DNA of 64,000 nucleotides from Mycolicibacterium mageritense (GCF_010727475.1 NZ_AP022567.1:1612001-1676000), one strand, 5' to 3'. Numbered from the stretch's first letter, positions 9,092 to 17,971 are shown. Made by a program: numbers and translations. Notes: generated by a model not told the origin, from the sequence alone.

Positions 9092-10429
9092 TCAAACGGG
9101 AAGGATTCCGGATGCGACGAGTATTCCGATGCCGAGAAGCGGTAGGGCGTAATAGAGAAACATCGGCCGGAAGGTTCGAAGTGGGTCCACTCTGGCGATT
9201 CCGCACGCGACGTAAAGCGGTGCGCCGCCGGGAGGTACGGCCGCCTCACACGAGGAGAAGATCAGCACGGCGACTGCGGCTGTGGTCGCTGGTACCCCGG
9301 CCGCAGCGAGCGCAGCAACACCGATGGTGCCGACTGCCGCCATGGTCGCCGTGGACGACAGCGGCGCCGCGACAGCGATCACGATGATTCCGATGATCAG
9401 AGCAAGAAGCGCCACCGGGAGGTCGAGGCCGTCGAGCAGGCCGGCAAGTTCTTCGGGCAAACCGGTGGTCGCCAGACAATTGGCGCCGGCAAAAGCGAAG
9501 ATCACCGTCATCCCCACCAGGCCGAACCGCGGCGCCGAATCGCACAGGAGGCCAACCCACTTCGCTGCTGTGGTGGGAAGCTGTCCACGGCCGAGCAACA
9601 GCCCCGTGGCGATCAGCAGCACGGGCATCCAGAAGATCAGGCTCACCGACTCAGTGATGTCGACGCCGACGTGGTCGCTGAGAACGCGCGCGACGGCGCC
9701 TGTGGTGAGGATGATGGGCACAGCGATGACCACGAACAACAGCAGCGTCGACCATCCGTTGCGGAACGCGTCGCCGAGGCGGACCCGCTCTGGTCGCTGC
9801 GAGTCGGCAGCCGAGGACCGCCGTACGAAGATCGTGGTCACGATCAGCCGGTGAAGCACGCACCAGAGCCCACCGGCCACCAGAGGCATGATGAGCGAGT
9901 TCAATTCGAGGGCCGCGCCACCGGCGGACGCACCCACGAGAACGAACATCGACGCGCTGAACGGGAAGGTGATGCCCATCCCGGCATTGCCGGCAACTAT
10001 GGTCGCCGCCGTTGTGCGATCGACCTTCTCACGTTCCATCCAAGGGATCGTGACCGATCCGACTGTCGCGGCGATCGCTGCCTGGTTATGGACGATACTG
10101 CCGAGCCCCGCCGACGCGAGAGTCGAAACATATGCCGGCCCACCGCGACGTTGACCGATCAACGCATCCAACAGATTGATCATGCGGTAGGTCACGCCGC
10201 TGCGCTCAAGGAGGAATCCCATGAACACGAATATCACCGTGGCGTAAACGATCTCGTCGGTCAGCGCTTTGTACAAGGCCTGCCAGCCCGTGGTGAGCGC
10301 CGCGCTGCCGCCGAAGGCAGCCGCGACGATGAAGCCGAGCACCATCGCTTCGCCGACGTTTCGCCGGAGAATCGTCGTCCAGATCAGGATTGTGGCGAGA
10401 TACACGCCGAGAGCCCAGAGCCCGATCAT
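9092..10429 (-). CDS. TRAP-type large permease (DctM-like)
   Basis: The 445-residue integral membrane protein has a dozen or so hydrophobic segments. Family hallmarks include FVFMGFLLERSGVTYRMINL, IGQRRGGPAYV, TIPWMEREKVDRTTAATIV and GMGITFPFSASMFVLVG, all typical of the DctM subunit of TRAP transporters. No TRAP solute receptor (DctP) and no ordinary four-helix DctQ is present in the operon. It may act alone as a secondary carrier, or with the 82-residue protein next to it. It lies in the same operon as a complete TctABC system, which is unusual because both are carboxylate importers; this one could export or handle a pathway intermediate. Confidence 0.85.
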   Translation of the reverse strand: MIGLWALGVYLATILIWTTILRRNVGEAMVLGFIVAAAFGGSAALTTGWQALYKALTDEIVYATVIFVFMGFLLERSGVTYRMINLLDALIGQRRGGPAYVSTLASAGLGSIVHNQAAIAATVGSVTIPWMEREKVDRTTAATIVAGNAGMGITFPFSASMFVLVGASAGGAALELNSLIMPLVAGGLWCVLHRLIVTTIFVRRSSAADSQRPERVRLGDAFRNGWSTLLLFVVIAVPIILTTGAVARVLSDHVGVDITESVSLIFWMPVLLIATGLLLGRGQLPTTAAKWVGLLCDSAPRFGLVGMTVIFAFAGANCLATTGLPEELAGLLDGLDLPVALLALIIGIIVIAVAAPLSSTATMAAVGTIGVAALAAAGVPATTAAVAVLIFSSCEAAVPPGGAPLYVACGIARVDPLRTFRPMFLYYALPLLGIGILVASGILPV

Positions 10430-10439
10430 CGTCTCGCCT

Positions 10440-11252
10440 TTACGCCGTTCGATCCGACACGGGATGCTCCGCTGCGATACGACGCAGGGCCTGCTCGGTC
10501 GCTCGGGTCAGCTCGGCCGGTGACCCGAGTTCATCGAGATACTGCGCAGTTTCCCGCATCTCCTGCGCCCGCCGCTCGGCATGCTTGCGCGTGCCGGTCA
10601 GCAATCGATCGACGACGGCGTGTCCGTCGCCTGCAAGTTGTGCGGCGATCTGATCGCGGATCCACGTCTCGTAGCCGGCAGCTGCGCCGGCGGTCACCGC
10701 TTCGGTGACAACTCCGGCGAGACCTTTCATCAGCACACTACGCAACAGCTTGTGCGCCATCGCAGATCCCGCCGGCCCGTCGACGACCTCGAACGGAGCT
10801 TGCCAGCCCGTCGCCAACTCGGCGATGCGAGAGGCTCCGCTGCCGGCCAACATGAGGGGCGTTCGGGCACCGTGCCATGAGACCGGTCCGAGGATCGCAA
10901 CGTCACAGAACTCGGCGCCGGTCTGCTCGACCAGGTCGGCGATGTCGCGCATCGCTGCCGGGGCGGAAGACGTGAAGTCGGCGTAACAGACGTCGGAGTC
11001 GAGCGCCGGTACGCAGGCTTCGGCGACGGGTCGAGCGGCCTTGGCTGCGGTCAGCACGAGTACGATCTTCGCACCGCGAACGGCGTCTGCGACATCTCCG
11101 CTGCGGTGCACACCCAACGGTGTCGGTACGGGGCTCGGGTCAAACCCGGTGACGGAGTACCCGTTGTCTACGAGCGCTGCGGCGTACTTCGCACCCGCCT
11201 CACCGAGGCCGATCACAGCGCACTGCATGGGAGAACTGTTGTGCGCGTTCAT
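10440..11252 (-). CDS. NAD(P)-dependent beta-hydroxyacid dehydrogenase-like, DUF1932
   Basis: The 270-residue protein has an N-terminal Rossmann motif (VIGLGEAGAKYAAALVDNGY, residues 13-32) of the 6-phosphogluconate/3-hydroxyisobutyrate dehydrogenase type. Its C-terminal domain (from about residue 180, AMAHKLLRSVLMKGLAGVVTEA) resembles DUF1932. The catalytic-lysine region is represented by HKLLRS. It overlaps the upstream rraA-like gene by four bases (ATGA) and is followed 10 bp later by the DctM-like gene. A role in oxidising a beta-hydroxy acid derived from the transported substrate fits the context. The exact substrate is unknown. Confidence 0.88.
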   Translation of the reverse strand: MNAHNSSPMQCAVIGLGEAGAKYAAALVDNGYSVTGFDPSPVPTPLGVHRSGDVADAVRGAKIVLVLTAAKAARPVAEACVPALDSDVCYADFTSSAPAAMRDIADLVEQTGAEFCDVAILGPVSWHGARTPLMLAGSGASRIAELATGWQAPFEVVDGPAGSAMAHKLLRSVLMKGLAGVVTEAVTAGAAAGYETWIRDQIAAQLAGDGHAVVDRLLTGTRKHAERRAQEMRETAQYLDELGSPAELTRATEQALRRIAAEHPVSDRTA

Positions 11253-11878
11253 TTTCGTCCTGCCTTGATGTCGGCGCGTCGTGCGGTCTCGTCGGCGAAC
11301 TTGGCTTCGGCACGAGTCAGCACCTCAGCCGCAACACCCTGTGGCACGACGACGACGCCGTCAGAGTCTCCGAGCACGATGTCACCGGGAATGACTGCCA
11401 CACCGCCCACCGCGACTGTGCACGCCAGCCGCCCAGGGCCGTGCTTGTAGGGACCAGCGGGTGTGATGGCGCGAGCGAAGACCGGCACTTCGATCTCGCC
11501 GATCGTATCGGCGTCGCGGACGGCGCCGTCGATCACGAATCCGGCGATGCCTCTCGTTTTGGCGCGTTCAGCCATGAGTTCGCCGATGAGCGCGCGGGAT
11601 TCGTCGGCTTCACCGTTGACGACAAGTACGTCACCGGGGGCGGCCAACCGCAGTGCCTCGTGCAAGAATTTGTTGTCCCCGGCGCGGGTCCACACGGTAA
11701 AGGCCGGGCCGACGATGGTAGCGCCTGCCCACACGGGTTTGATCCGGGAGTCCAGAGCGCCCAGGCGGTCCATGGCATCCGCAACGTTGGCCGTCGGCAA
11801 CTTGGCGAAGCTCTCGAGCAGTTCGGCGGAGGGACGCCGAAAACGGTTGGCGGCGTTTTCAGTCGCAGAGATGGTCAT
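11249..11878 (-). CDS. RraA-family protein, probable oxaloacid aldolase/decarboxylase
   Basis: The protein is 209 residues from the ATG at 11876-11878, which overlaps the tctC stop as TGATG; a 21-residue upstream extension lies inside tctC. Conserved RraA/HMG-aldolase features are present: NVADAMDRLG near the start, GPAFTVWTRAGDN, the central GELMAERAKTRGIAGFVIDGAVRD and the terminal GDIVLGDSDGVVVVP. Members either cleave 4-hydroxy-4-methyl-2-oxoglutarate or 4-carboxy-4-hydroxy-2-oxoadipate with a divalent metal, or inhibit RNase E. In this catabolic operon the aldolase or decarboxylase role is far more likely. Confidence 0.9.
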   Translation of the reverse strand: MTISATENAANRFRRPSAELLESFAKLPTANVADAMDRLGALDSRIKPVWAGATIVGPAFTVWTRAGDNKFLHEALRLAAPGDVLVVNGEADESRALIGELMAERAKTRGIAGFVIDGAVRDADTIGEIEVPVFARAITPAGPYKHGPGRLACTVAVGGVAVIPGDIVLGDSDGVVVVPQGVAAEVLTRAEAKFADETARRADIKAGRK

Positions 11879-12885
11879 CAGGCGCCTTCCTTGGTCACTG
11901 CGGGCATGAGGTTCTTGTAGGTGGTTTCCTGCTCTGTCCACAGGTCTTCGTACTTCTGGGAGTCGAGGTAGCGGGTTTCCAGGCCAAGGTCGGTCATTCT
12001 TCTTTTCACCGTTTCGTTCTCGATTGCCGCCTTGAGAGCGGTCTGCAGCTTGCCCGACACCGCCTCGGGCACCCCGGCGGGTGCGGAATAGCCACGCGCA
12101 GTGGCGGAGACGACGTCGAAGCCGGATTCCTGGAATGTCGGCACCTCGGGCAGAAAGGCGCTGCGCTGGGAATCCATCACACCCAGCACCCGGATCTTGT
12201 TCTGCTTCACCAGGTCGATCACATCGCTGGCACTTCCCACATAGACCGGCACATGGTTACCGAGAAAGGCGGCGACGGCTTGTGATTGACCTTCGGAGAA
12301 ATGCACGGGCGCCAGTTCGGCGCCGGTCGCCTGTTTGATCTGGGCGATCGCGAAGTGTTCACCGGTTTGGATTCCGGTGGTGGTCGCGGTGATCTTGCCG
12401 GGCTGCGCCTTGGCTGCATCGATCAGTGCGGCGAGCGAGGTGTAGGGACTATCGGGTGCGACGCCGACGACGGCCGGGTCGACCACCTGCATACCCAGCG
12501 GCTGGAAGCTATCGCGCGTGAACTTTGCGCCGCGTGCTGGATCGAGCGGCGAGACGACGACTGACGGCGATCCGGTTGCCCCGATCGTGTAGCCGTCGGG
12601 CTTGGCACTCGTCAGCTCGGTGTAGCCGATCTGGCCGCCGGCCCCTGGCCGGTTGACCACCTCGACATTGGTACCGAGCTCCTTTTCCAGCTCAGGCGCG
12701 ACCAGCCGCGCCGCGGTGTCGACGGCACCGCCGGGTGCGAACGCGACGACCAGCTCGATCGGCTTGTTGCCGGGCCAGCCATCGCCGGAGCTGGCGCCTT
12801 CGGTGGTGGGCCTGCCGCAACCGGCAAGCGTCAGCGACGCGATCACCGCGGTGACGGCGGCAACACGTAGTCGTCTGGGGGACAT
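11878..12885 (-). CDS. tctC: TctC-type substrate-binding lipoprotein (Bug family)
   Basis: The 335-residue extracytoplasmic receptor belongs to a tripartite tricarboxylate transporter. An N-terminal lipoprotein signal (AAVTAVIASLTLAGCG, cysteine at about 23) precedes a Bug-family fold with WPGNKPIELVVAFAPGGAVD and VVNRPGAGGQIGYTELTSAKPDGYTIG, split across the characteristic loop that contacts carboxylate ligands. A strong GGAG site lies a few bases upstream of the ATG. It is third in the tctB-tctA-tctC order and precedes the catabolic genes, so it presumably captures the operon substrate, a di- or tricarboxylate or an aromatic acid. Confidence 0.93.
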   Translation of the reverse strand: MSPRRLRVAAVTAVIASLTLAGCGRPTTEGASSGDGWPGNKPIELVVAFAPGGAVDTAARLVAPELEKELGTNVEVVNRPGAGGQIGYTELTSAKPDGYTIGATGSPSVVVSPLDPARGAKFTRDSFQPLGMQVVDPAVVGVAPDSPYTSLAALIDAAKAQPGKITATTTGIQTGEHFAIAQIKQATGAELAPVHFSEGQSQAVAAFLGNHVPVYVGSASDVIDLVKQNKIRVLGVMDSQRSAFLPEVPTFQESGFDVVSATARGYSAPAGVPEAVSGKLQTALKAAIENETVKRRMTDLGLETRYLDSQKYEDLWTEQETTYKNLMPAVTKEGA

Positions 12886-12920
12886 GACTTCTCCTTTGTC
12901 GATGAGTCGATGCGGACTGC

Positions 12921-14420
12921 TCAGGTTTCGGGGTCGTCCTGCAGCACACGAGGTTTGCGCAGTTTCAGCAGGGGGCTCAACACGATCAAGCCGGCAACCA
13001 CAATGAAGACAGCACTGATCGGCCGGGTGATGAAGACCGTCGGGTCACCCTGCGACAGTTCCAACGACTCCCGCAGCGAACGCTCCATGAGGGGCCCGAG
13101 AACGAGGGTGAGAACCAGCGGCGCCAAAGGGATGTCGAGTTGGCGCATGACTAACCCGAGGACGCCTGCGCCGATCATGATGTACACGTCGAAGACCGTG
13201 AGGTTGATCGTGTACGAGCCGACGACGAGGAACAACAGGATGAAGGCGGCCAGGATCGGATAAGGCACCCGAAGAATCGACGTCCACACCTTCACGAGCG
13301 GAACGTTGAGCGCGAGCAGGATGACGTTGCCGATGAACAAGCTGGCGATAATCGCCCAGGCGACGGTGCTGTCCTCGGCGAACAACGTCGGTCCCGGTGT
13401 CAGTCCCTGCTGCAGGAATGCGCCCATGAGCACCGCAATGGTGGGCGAGGCCGGCAGACCGAGGGTGAACAGCGGTATCAGCGCGCCGTTGGCGTGCGCG
13501 TTGTTCGCTGTCTCCGGCCCCGCGACGCCTTCGATGGCGCCGTGGCCGAGTTGGTCGCGGTAGCGCGAGAACCGCTTCTCCGCACCATAGGACAGCAGCG
13601 ACGACACCGATCCGGTCATGCCCGGGATCAGGCCGAGCGCCGAGCCGATGACCGTTCCGCGTCCGATCGCGGGCGCGCTGCGCCGAAAATCCTCACGCGT
13701 CGGCAGCAGCGAGCGAAAGCCGGGCGCCCTCGCCCCAGCGATCTTGGTTCGACCGGCCATCAGCAGTTCGGACAGTCCGAACAAGCCGACGACGATCGCC
13801 ACGAAGCTGACGCCGTCGAGCAGGCGCTCGGAGCCGAACGTGAATCTCGGGGCGCCCGCGACGGGATCGATGCCGATCATCGCGATGATCAGGCCGAGCA
13901 CCCCGGAGATCAATGCCCGCACCATGGACCGTCCGGACAACGCCACCAACAAGGACAGCCCCACCAGAACCAAGGCAAAGAACTCGGGCGGGCCGATCTT
14001 CAAGCCGAGTGAACCCAGCGGGCGGGCGGCCACCACGAGGAGGATCGTGGCGACTGTTCCCCCGACGAAGGATCCGACCGCGGCGATGGTCAACGCCGTG
14101 CCGGCGCGCCCCTGTTTGGTCATCTCGTAACCGTCGATCGTGGTGATCGCGGACGCCGCCTCACCCGGCGTGTTCAACAAGACGCTCGTGATCGTGCCGC
14201 CGTAAGTGGTTCCGTAGAAGATGGCGGCGAGCATGATGATCGCGCTGGCCGGGTCCAGGTTCATGGTCAGTGGGATCAGCAGCGCGACGCCCGCGACGGG
14301 CCCGATGCCGGGTAGCACGCCGATCAGCGTGCCCAGGAGACATCCGATCAGCGCATAGGCGAGGTTTTCCAGGGTCAGCGCTGTGGCGAAGCCGTTCGCC
14401 AGATCGAGCAGAACGTCCAT
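12921..14420 (-). CDS. tctA: TctA large permease subunit
   Basis: The 499-residue membrane protein carries the TctA signature near its start (LIGCLLGTLIGVLPGIGP) and its internal repeat GSALGLIPGMTGSVSSLLSYG. It also has the conserved FFGTTYGG-type stretch (AIFYGTTYGGTITSVLLNTP) and many transmembrane segments. It forms the channel subunit of the tripartite tricarboxylate transporter, using an ion gradient. It begins one base after the tctB stop, which implies translational coupling, and lies 35 bp upstream of tctC. Length is typical of the family. Confidence 0.95.
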   Translation of the reverse strand: MDVLLDLANGFATALTLENLAYALIGCLLGTLIGVLPGIGPVAGVALLIPLTMNLDPASAIIMLAAIFYGTTYGGTITSVLLNTPGEAASAITTIDGYEMTKQGRAGTALTIAAVGSFVGGTVATILLVVAARPLGSLGLKIGPPEFFALVLVGLSLLVALSGRSMVRALISGVLGLIIAMIGIDPVAGAPRFTFGSERLLDGVSFVAIVVGLFGLSELLMAGRTKIAGARAPGFRSLLPTREDFRRSAPAIGRGTVIGSALGLIPGMTGSVSSLLSYGAEKRFSRYRDQLGHGAIEGVAGPETANNAHANGALIPLFTLGLPASPTIAVLMGAFLQQGLTPGPTLFAEDSTVAWAIIASLFIGNVILLALNVPLVKVWTSILRVPYPILAAFILLFLVVGSYTINLTVFDVYIMIGAGVLGLVMRQLDIPLAPLVLTLVLGPLMERSLRESLELSQGDPTVFITRPISAVFIVVAGLIVLSPLLKLRKPRVLQDDPET

Positions 14421-14421
14421 G

Positions 14422-14967
14422 TCAGAGCCCCAAGCCGGACAGGAACGGCAGCGCGGACATGGGCAGTTGGAGTGCCAGGACTCGATCGAACAGCGCGAAG
14501 ATGCCGAATCCGCCTACCGCGGCGACCCCGGCCGCAAGCCACCAGCGCTGCCGACCCAAGAACACGAGCTCGGCGAACAGGAACGCCGCCATCGAGATCT
14601 GGAAACCCAGCACCTCCATCAAGGCCGCGAGAAGGATCAGCCCGCCGACGACACCCAGGATGTACGGACGGTCGAGCCGTTCGGCCACTTCAGTGTGGTC
14701 ATCACCGGCGCTGGCTGCGCGCCGCTCGGCCATCGATTGGACGGCCCACACCGCCGTGAGCCCGAAGAGGGCGACACCCAGTATCAGCGGCAACAACCCA
14801 GGGCCGGGACCGAGATTGGTCCACAAGCCGAGCGACGTTGCCTCGACAGCGACGTACGCGCCGAGTGCAGCCAGCGCGAGCTGACCAGCCGGTACGAGCA
14901 CGCGCTGAGTCCGGCCAGGGTGCGGGAATCCCGCGGGTGGCGTATCGGGATCGTGGTGCGTCACCAT
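14422..14967 (-). CDS. tctB: TctB small permease subunit
   Basis: The 181-residue protein has four predicted membrane segments, two before and two after a polar central loop at about residues 75-100, as in the small subunit of tripartite tricarboxylate transporters. It is the first gene of the operon. Its start lies about 20 bp downstream of a TGATAG-CTT-CTATCA palindrome that probably overlaps the promoter. No strong Shine-Dalgarno is seen before the ATG, so translation may be leaderless or nearly so. Confidence 0.85.
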   Translation of the reverse strand: MVTHHDPDTPPAGFPHPGRTQRVLVPAGQLALAALGAYVAVEATSLGLWTNLGPGPGLLPLILGVALFGLTAVWAVQSMAERRAASAGDDHTEVAERLDRPYILGVVGGLILLAALMEVLGFQISMAAFLFAELVFLGRQRWWLAAGVAAVGGFGIFALFDRVLALQLPMSALPFLSGLGL

Positions 14968-14980
14968 CGGCTACTCTCTC

Positions 14981-15012
14981 ACTCTATGATAGCTTCTATC
15001 AGTTAGTAGAGT
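14981..15012. promoter_or_regulatory. tct operon operator/promoter with nested palindromes
   Basis: A perfect 15-bp dyad TGATAGCTTCTATCA lies at 14987-15001, flanked by inverted ACTCTA (14981-14986) and TAGAGT (15007-15012). On the minus strand the sequence TATCAT within the dyad suits a mycobacterial -10 element about 20-25 bases before the tctB start. The IclR gene immediately upstream is the obvious candidate binder. Binding and promoter activity are inferred. Confidence 0.6.
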
Positions 15013-15170
15013 AATGGTGGTCACACCGGGACGCTGATGTCAAGGGCGTTACAACTGAAGGCCGGCAGACCCGCGGTATCCGACCAGCCCAGAGCAGCGT
15101 GTGCGGTGATATGAAACCCGTTACTCTGCAACGAGTTTGGGTCAAAGGGCTGAGCCGCCCTGGTCTCAGA

Positions 15171-15947
15171 TCAGCCGGCGTCAGGAATCCGCGCACCGAG
15201 CGCGGCCGCGGCGCGGCGAACCTCGGTGATCAGGCGTGCGACCTGCGAGTCACTGAGTTCGTCCGCGGGTCCGGTCACCCCAAGAACAGCAGCGAGTGCT
15301 CCGTCAGCCGAGCGCACCGGAGCCGTGATCGATGCGATGCCATAGTTGCGTTCACTGACAGAGACAGCGTGACCAGCCATTCGAATCTCCTCGAGCTGAA
15401 CGAACAACTCGTCCTTGGTGATCGATTTGCCCGACGCCAGGTCGATACGTCCAGAGTCGGGGAGGATGGCCTCGATCTCTCCTCTGGCCATTTCTGCCAG
15501 AAAGATCTTTCCCGCACTCCCCAGATAGAGCGGCAGACGCTCGCCGACCGGGAGCACATAACTCAGCGGACTGCCGCTTTCCACACGTGCGACGAGTACG
15601 CGTGAATTCTCCACCCGCACATACAGAGAGGCGGTATAGCCCGTACTGGCGGCGAGTTGCTGGAGTGTGGTTTGCGCCAACAGGTTCAGCGGGCTGGTGA
15701 CCATGAAGGCATGCGCCACCGCCAACGCTGCCGGCCCGGCCGTATACGCGTCGCCTGTGCGTGCCGCATATCCCCGATCGAGCAACACGTTGAGGATCCG
15801 CTGGACGGTAGCGATATGAAGACCGCACGCCCGCCCAACCTCGCTGAGCCGCAATGGCTGCTTTGCTTCCTGCAAGACGGCGAGAACATCGAAGGCACGC
15901 TCCAGCGAACGCATGTTGCTGGTCGGCTTACCGTCCGGCGTCGCCAT
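15171..15947 (-). CDS. IclR-family regulator of the tct operon
   Basis: The 258-residue protein has an N-terminal winged helix (RSLERAFDVLAVLQEAKQPL, then HIATVQRILNVLLDRGY) and a C-terminal IclR effector domain with GSAGKIFLAEM and VSVSERNYGIASITAPV. It lies upstream of tctB on the same strand, with 203 bp between them that include the palindromic operator. The remaining part of this gap (about 15013-15170) shows no gene. A local regulator responding to the tct substrate or a derived metabolite is the simplest reading. Confidence 0.93.
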   Translation of the reverse strand: MATPDGKPTSNMRSLERAFDVLAVLQEAKQPLRLSEVGRACGLHIATVQRILNVLLDRGYAARTGDAYTAGPAALAVAHAFMVTSPLNLLAQTTLQQLAASTGYTASLYVRVENSRVLVARVESGSPLSYVLPVGERLPLYLGSAGKIFLAEMARGEIEAILPDSGRIDLASGKSITKDELFVQLEEIRMAGHAVSVSERNYGIASITAPVRSADGALAAVLGVTGPADELSDSQVARLITEVRRAAAALGARIPDAG

Positions 15948-16184
15948 CGCATCTCCAAAAGAGGCCTCTACGTACTGATCGGAAATATCATCCTACGAGA
16001 CAGTGCCTGAGGGATGGGGACGCACGGCAACAGTGATGCCGCGGTGCGGAATACCAGATCCGGATCCCCTGCCCCGACGAATCAGGGATCCCGAACTTAA
16101 TCGGCCTAGAGCCCAAACTTATTGGCAGTGAGGGGATTTCGCTCACACCGAGTTGCACGGTGGGTCGCCGGGTGGGTAACCTGG

Positions 16185-16305
16185 GCAACGACGAAGGGGA
16201 GTAGCCCCCGAATCGGGCAATCGACATACTGGCCGCGCGGCATCACGCCTGGCCCGGTTGCTCGAACCGGATCATCATCCGGTGGGCGAGACCTTCGGCC
16301 GAACA
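16185..16305 (+). promoter_or_regulatory. yybP-ykoY-type Mn2+ riboswitch
   Basis: The leader of the UPF0016 gene carries the conserved blocks of the yybP-ykoY manganese riboswitch in the right order. GGGGAGTAGC is at 16196-16205, ATCGACATACTGG at about 16220-16232, and GCGAGACCTTCGG at 16287-16299. CGAAG (16192-16196) pairs with CTTCG (16293-16297) to close the basal helix. Internal arms include CCCCCGAATCGGG and CCGGTT-GCTCG-AACCGG. A CCGAA...TTCGG hairpin just downstream (about 16299-16316) may be part of the expression platform. In other bacteria this riboswitch controls Mn2+ exporters, including UPF0016 proteins, which matches the gene it precedes. Confidence 0.85.
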
Positions 16306-16373
16306 GACCGTATTCGGTTGCCGGCCGGAGGCTTTTCACGCCCCGAACGGCAGCCACCGAACAAGGAGTTGTG

Positions 16374-17117
16374 GTGTTCGCCGCCGTGCTGCTCAGCTTC
16401 GCTGTGATCTTCGTGGCCGAGCTGGGCGACAAGTCCCAGCTGATGGCCATGACGTTTGCCCTGCGTTATCGCTGGTGGGTGGTGCTCGGCGGGATCACCG
16501 CCGCGACCACCGCCGTCCACATCCTCTCCGTCGCCATCGGCCACTACCTCGGCGCGGCCCTGCCGACCCACCTCCTCGGTCTCATCGCCGGCGTCGCGTT
16601 CGTCTTCTTCGGGCTGTGGACGCTGCGCGGTGACCGGCTCACCGACGAGGAGGCCACCCGGGCTCAGCGGGCCACCGCTCCGGCGTTCTTCGTGGTCACA
16701 TCCGCGTTCATGCTCGCCGAACTCGGTGACAAGACGATGCTCGCGACCATCACGCTAGCCGCGGACAACGACTGGGTGGGTGTGTGGATCGGGTCGACCG
16801 TGGGCATGGTGGCGGCCGACGCTCTCGCGATCCTGGTCGGAGCCATCGCCGGCAAGCACCTGCCCGAGCGGTTCATCCAGCTCGGCGCGGCCACGCTGTT
16901 CCTGCTGTTCGGCGCATACATGCTGCTGGAGAACATCTTCTCCGGGGCCCCGGACATACTGGTCGCCGTCGGTGCGCTGGTGGCCGTCCTGGCGTTCGGC
17001 GGCGTCCTCTACGCACTTCCGCAGCGGTGGCGTCCAGCGGTTCTCCGGCCGTCGTCGGCCGAATCCGCAGCACCCACGACAGGCCTCGAGCCGGTACCGG
17101 ACCAGCGCAGCGCCTGA
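16374..17117 (+). CDS. UPF0016/GDT1-family Mn2+ (Ca2+) exporter
   Basis: The protein is 247 residues from GTG 16374, five bases after AAGGAG. In-frame codons further upstream belong to the riboswitch leader. The two family signatures ExGDK[ST] are present as FVAELGDKSQLMAMTFAL (residues 12-29) and MLAELGDKTMLATITLA, each starting a three-helix half, for about six to seven membrane segments in all. Homologues (GDT1, TMEM165, MneA) export or sequester Mn2+ or Ca2+. The upstream riboswitch-like RNA supports manganese efflux. The C-terminal tail of about 30 residues is disordered and rich in Pro and Ser. Confidence 0.93.
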   Translation: MFAAVLLSFAVIFVAELGDKSQLMAMTFALRYRWWVVLGGITAATTAVHILSVAIGHYLGAALPTHLLGLIAGVAFVFFGLWTLRGDRLTDEEATRAQRATAPAFFVVTSAFMLAELGDKTMLATITLAADNDWVGVWIGSTVGMVAADALAILVGAIAGKHLPERFIQLGAATLFLLFGAYMLLENIFSGAPDILVAVGALVAVLAFGGVLYALPQRWRPAVLRPSSAESAAPTTGLEPVPDQRSA

Positions 17118-17235
17118 TGGCGTGATGTCGCATTCTGTGGGATAGATGGCGCATCGGACAGGAGCAGTCGGACCGGCCGTCGCCGCAGACTGGCGGAGGT
17201 AGTCAGCCGGTCCGAATTCCGAAATGGAGCCCGCC

Positions 17236-17886
17236 ATGTCCACCACATCCGCCGAAACCATCGCCGATATCGTCGTGCCCGACACCGAATTGGTGCGGGA
17301 CGTCACCGCGTTCATCCGCGACGCGGAAGACGACCTGCTGTTCCACCACTCGCGCAGGGTGTTCCTGTTCGGCGCACTGCAGGGACGCCGGCTGGGGCTC
17401 GAACCCGACCTGGAGTTGCTCTACGCCGGAGCGATGTTCCACGACATCGGGCTCACCGAGGGCTACCGCGGATCGATGTTGCGCTTCGAGGTCGACGGCG
17501 CGAACGCCGCCCGCGACTTCCTGCGGGAGCGCGGCGTCGACGAGGAGTCCATCCGCAAGGTGTGGCTCGGCATCGCACTGCACACCACCCCGGGCGTGCC
17601 GGAGTTCCTCGATCCGGAGATCGCGCTGGTGACCGCGGGCGTCGAAACCGATGTCCTGGGCATCGGGCGTGACGCTCTCACGCCCGAAGCGCTGCAGGCC
17701 GTGACGGCCGCGCACCCGCGCCCCGATTTCAAGCGGCGCATCCTCAAGGCCTTCACCGACGGCAACGTGCACCGGCCCCGCAGCACCTTCGGCAATGTCA
17801 ACGCCGACGTGTTGGAGCACTTCGACGACACGTTCGTCCGCGACGACTTCGTACAGATCATCCTCGACAACAGCTGGCCGGAATAA
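17236..17886 (+). CDS. HD-domain phosphohydrolase-like protein
   Basis: The protein is 216 residues from the ATG at 17236, preceded by GGAG (an in-frame ATG at 17224 lacks a site). An HD domain is evident: HHSRRVFLFGALQG (first His), MFHDIGLTEGY (HD pair), and LGIALHTTPGVPEFLDPEIALVTAGVETDVLG further on. Members hydrolyse phosphate or amide bonds in small molecules, for example cyanamide hydratase-like enzymes. It is followed 85 bp later by a zinc alcohol dehydrogenase on the same strand. The substrate is unknown. Confidence 0.85.
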   Translation: MSTTSAETIADIVVPDTELVRDVTAFIRDAEDDLLFHHSRRVFLFGALQGRRLGLEPDLELLYAGAMFHDIGLTEGYRGSMLRFEVDGANAARDFLRERGVDEESIRKVWLGIALHTTPGVPEFLDPEIALVTAGVETDVLGIGRDALTPEALQAVTAAHPRPDFKRRILKAFTDGNVHRPRSTFGNVNADVLEHFDDTFVRDDFVQIILDNSWPE

Positions 17887-17971
17887 CGTGACATTCCCGT
17901 GAATCCGCTCCCGGGCAGCCTCTGGTGGTGGCAACGTCGCTGCCAGTTCATCCGACCACAGGAGGCCAGAC

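Noticed and set aside
16068..16098. GGATCCCCTG...CAGGGATCC imperfect dyad upstream of the riboswitch
   Set aside because: Could be a terminator or operator, but it follows no gene end and the arms differ by one base; too weak to call.
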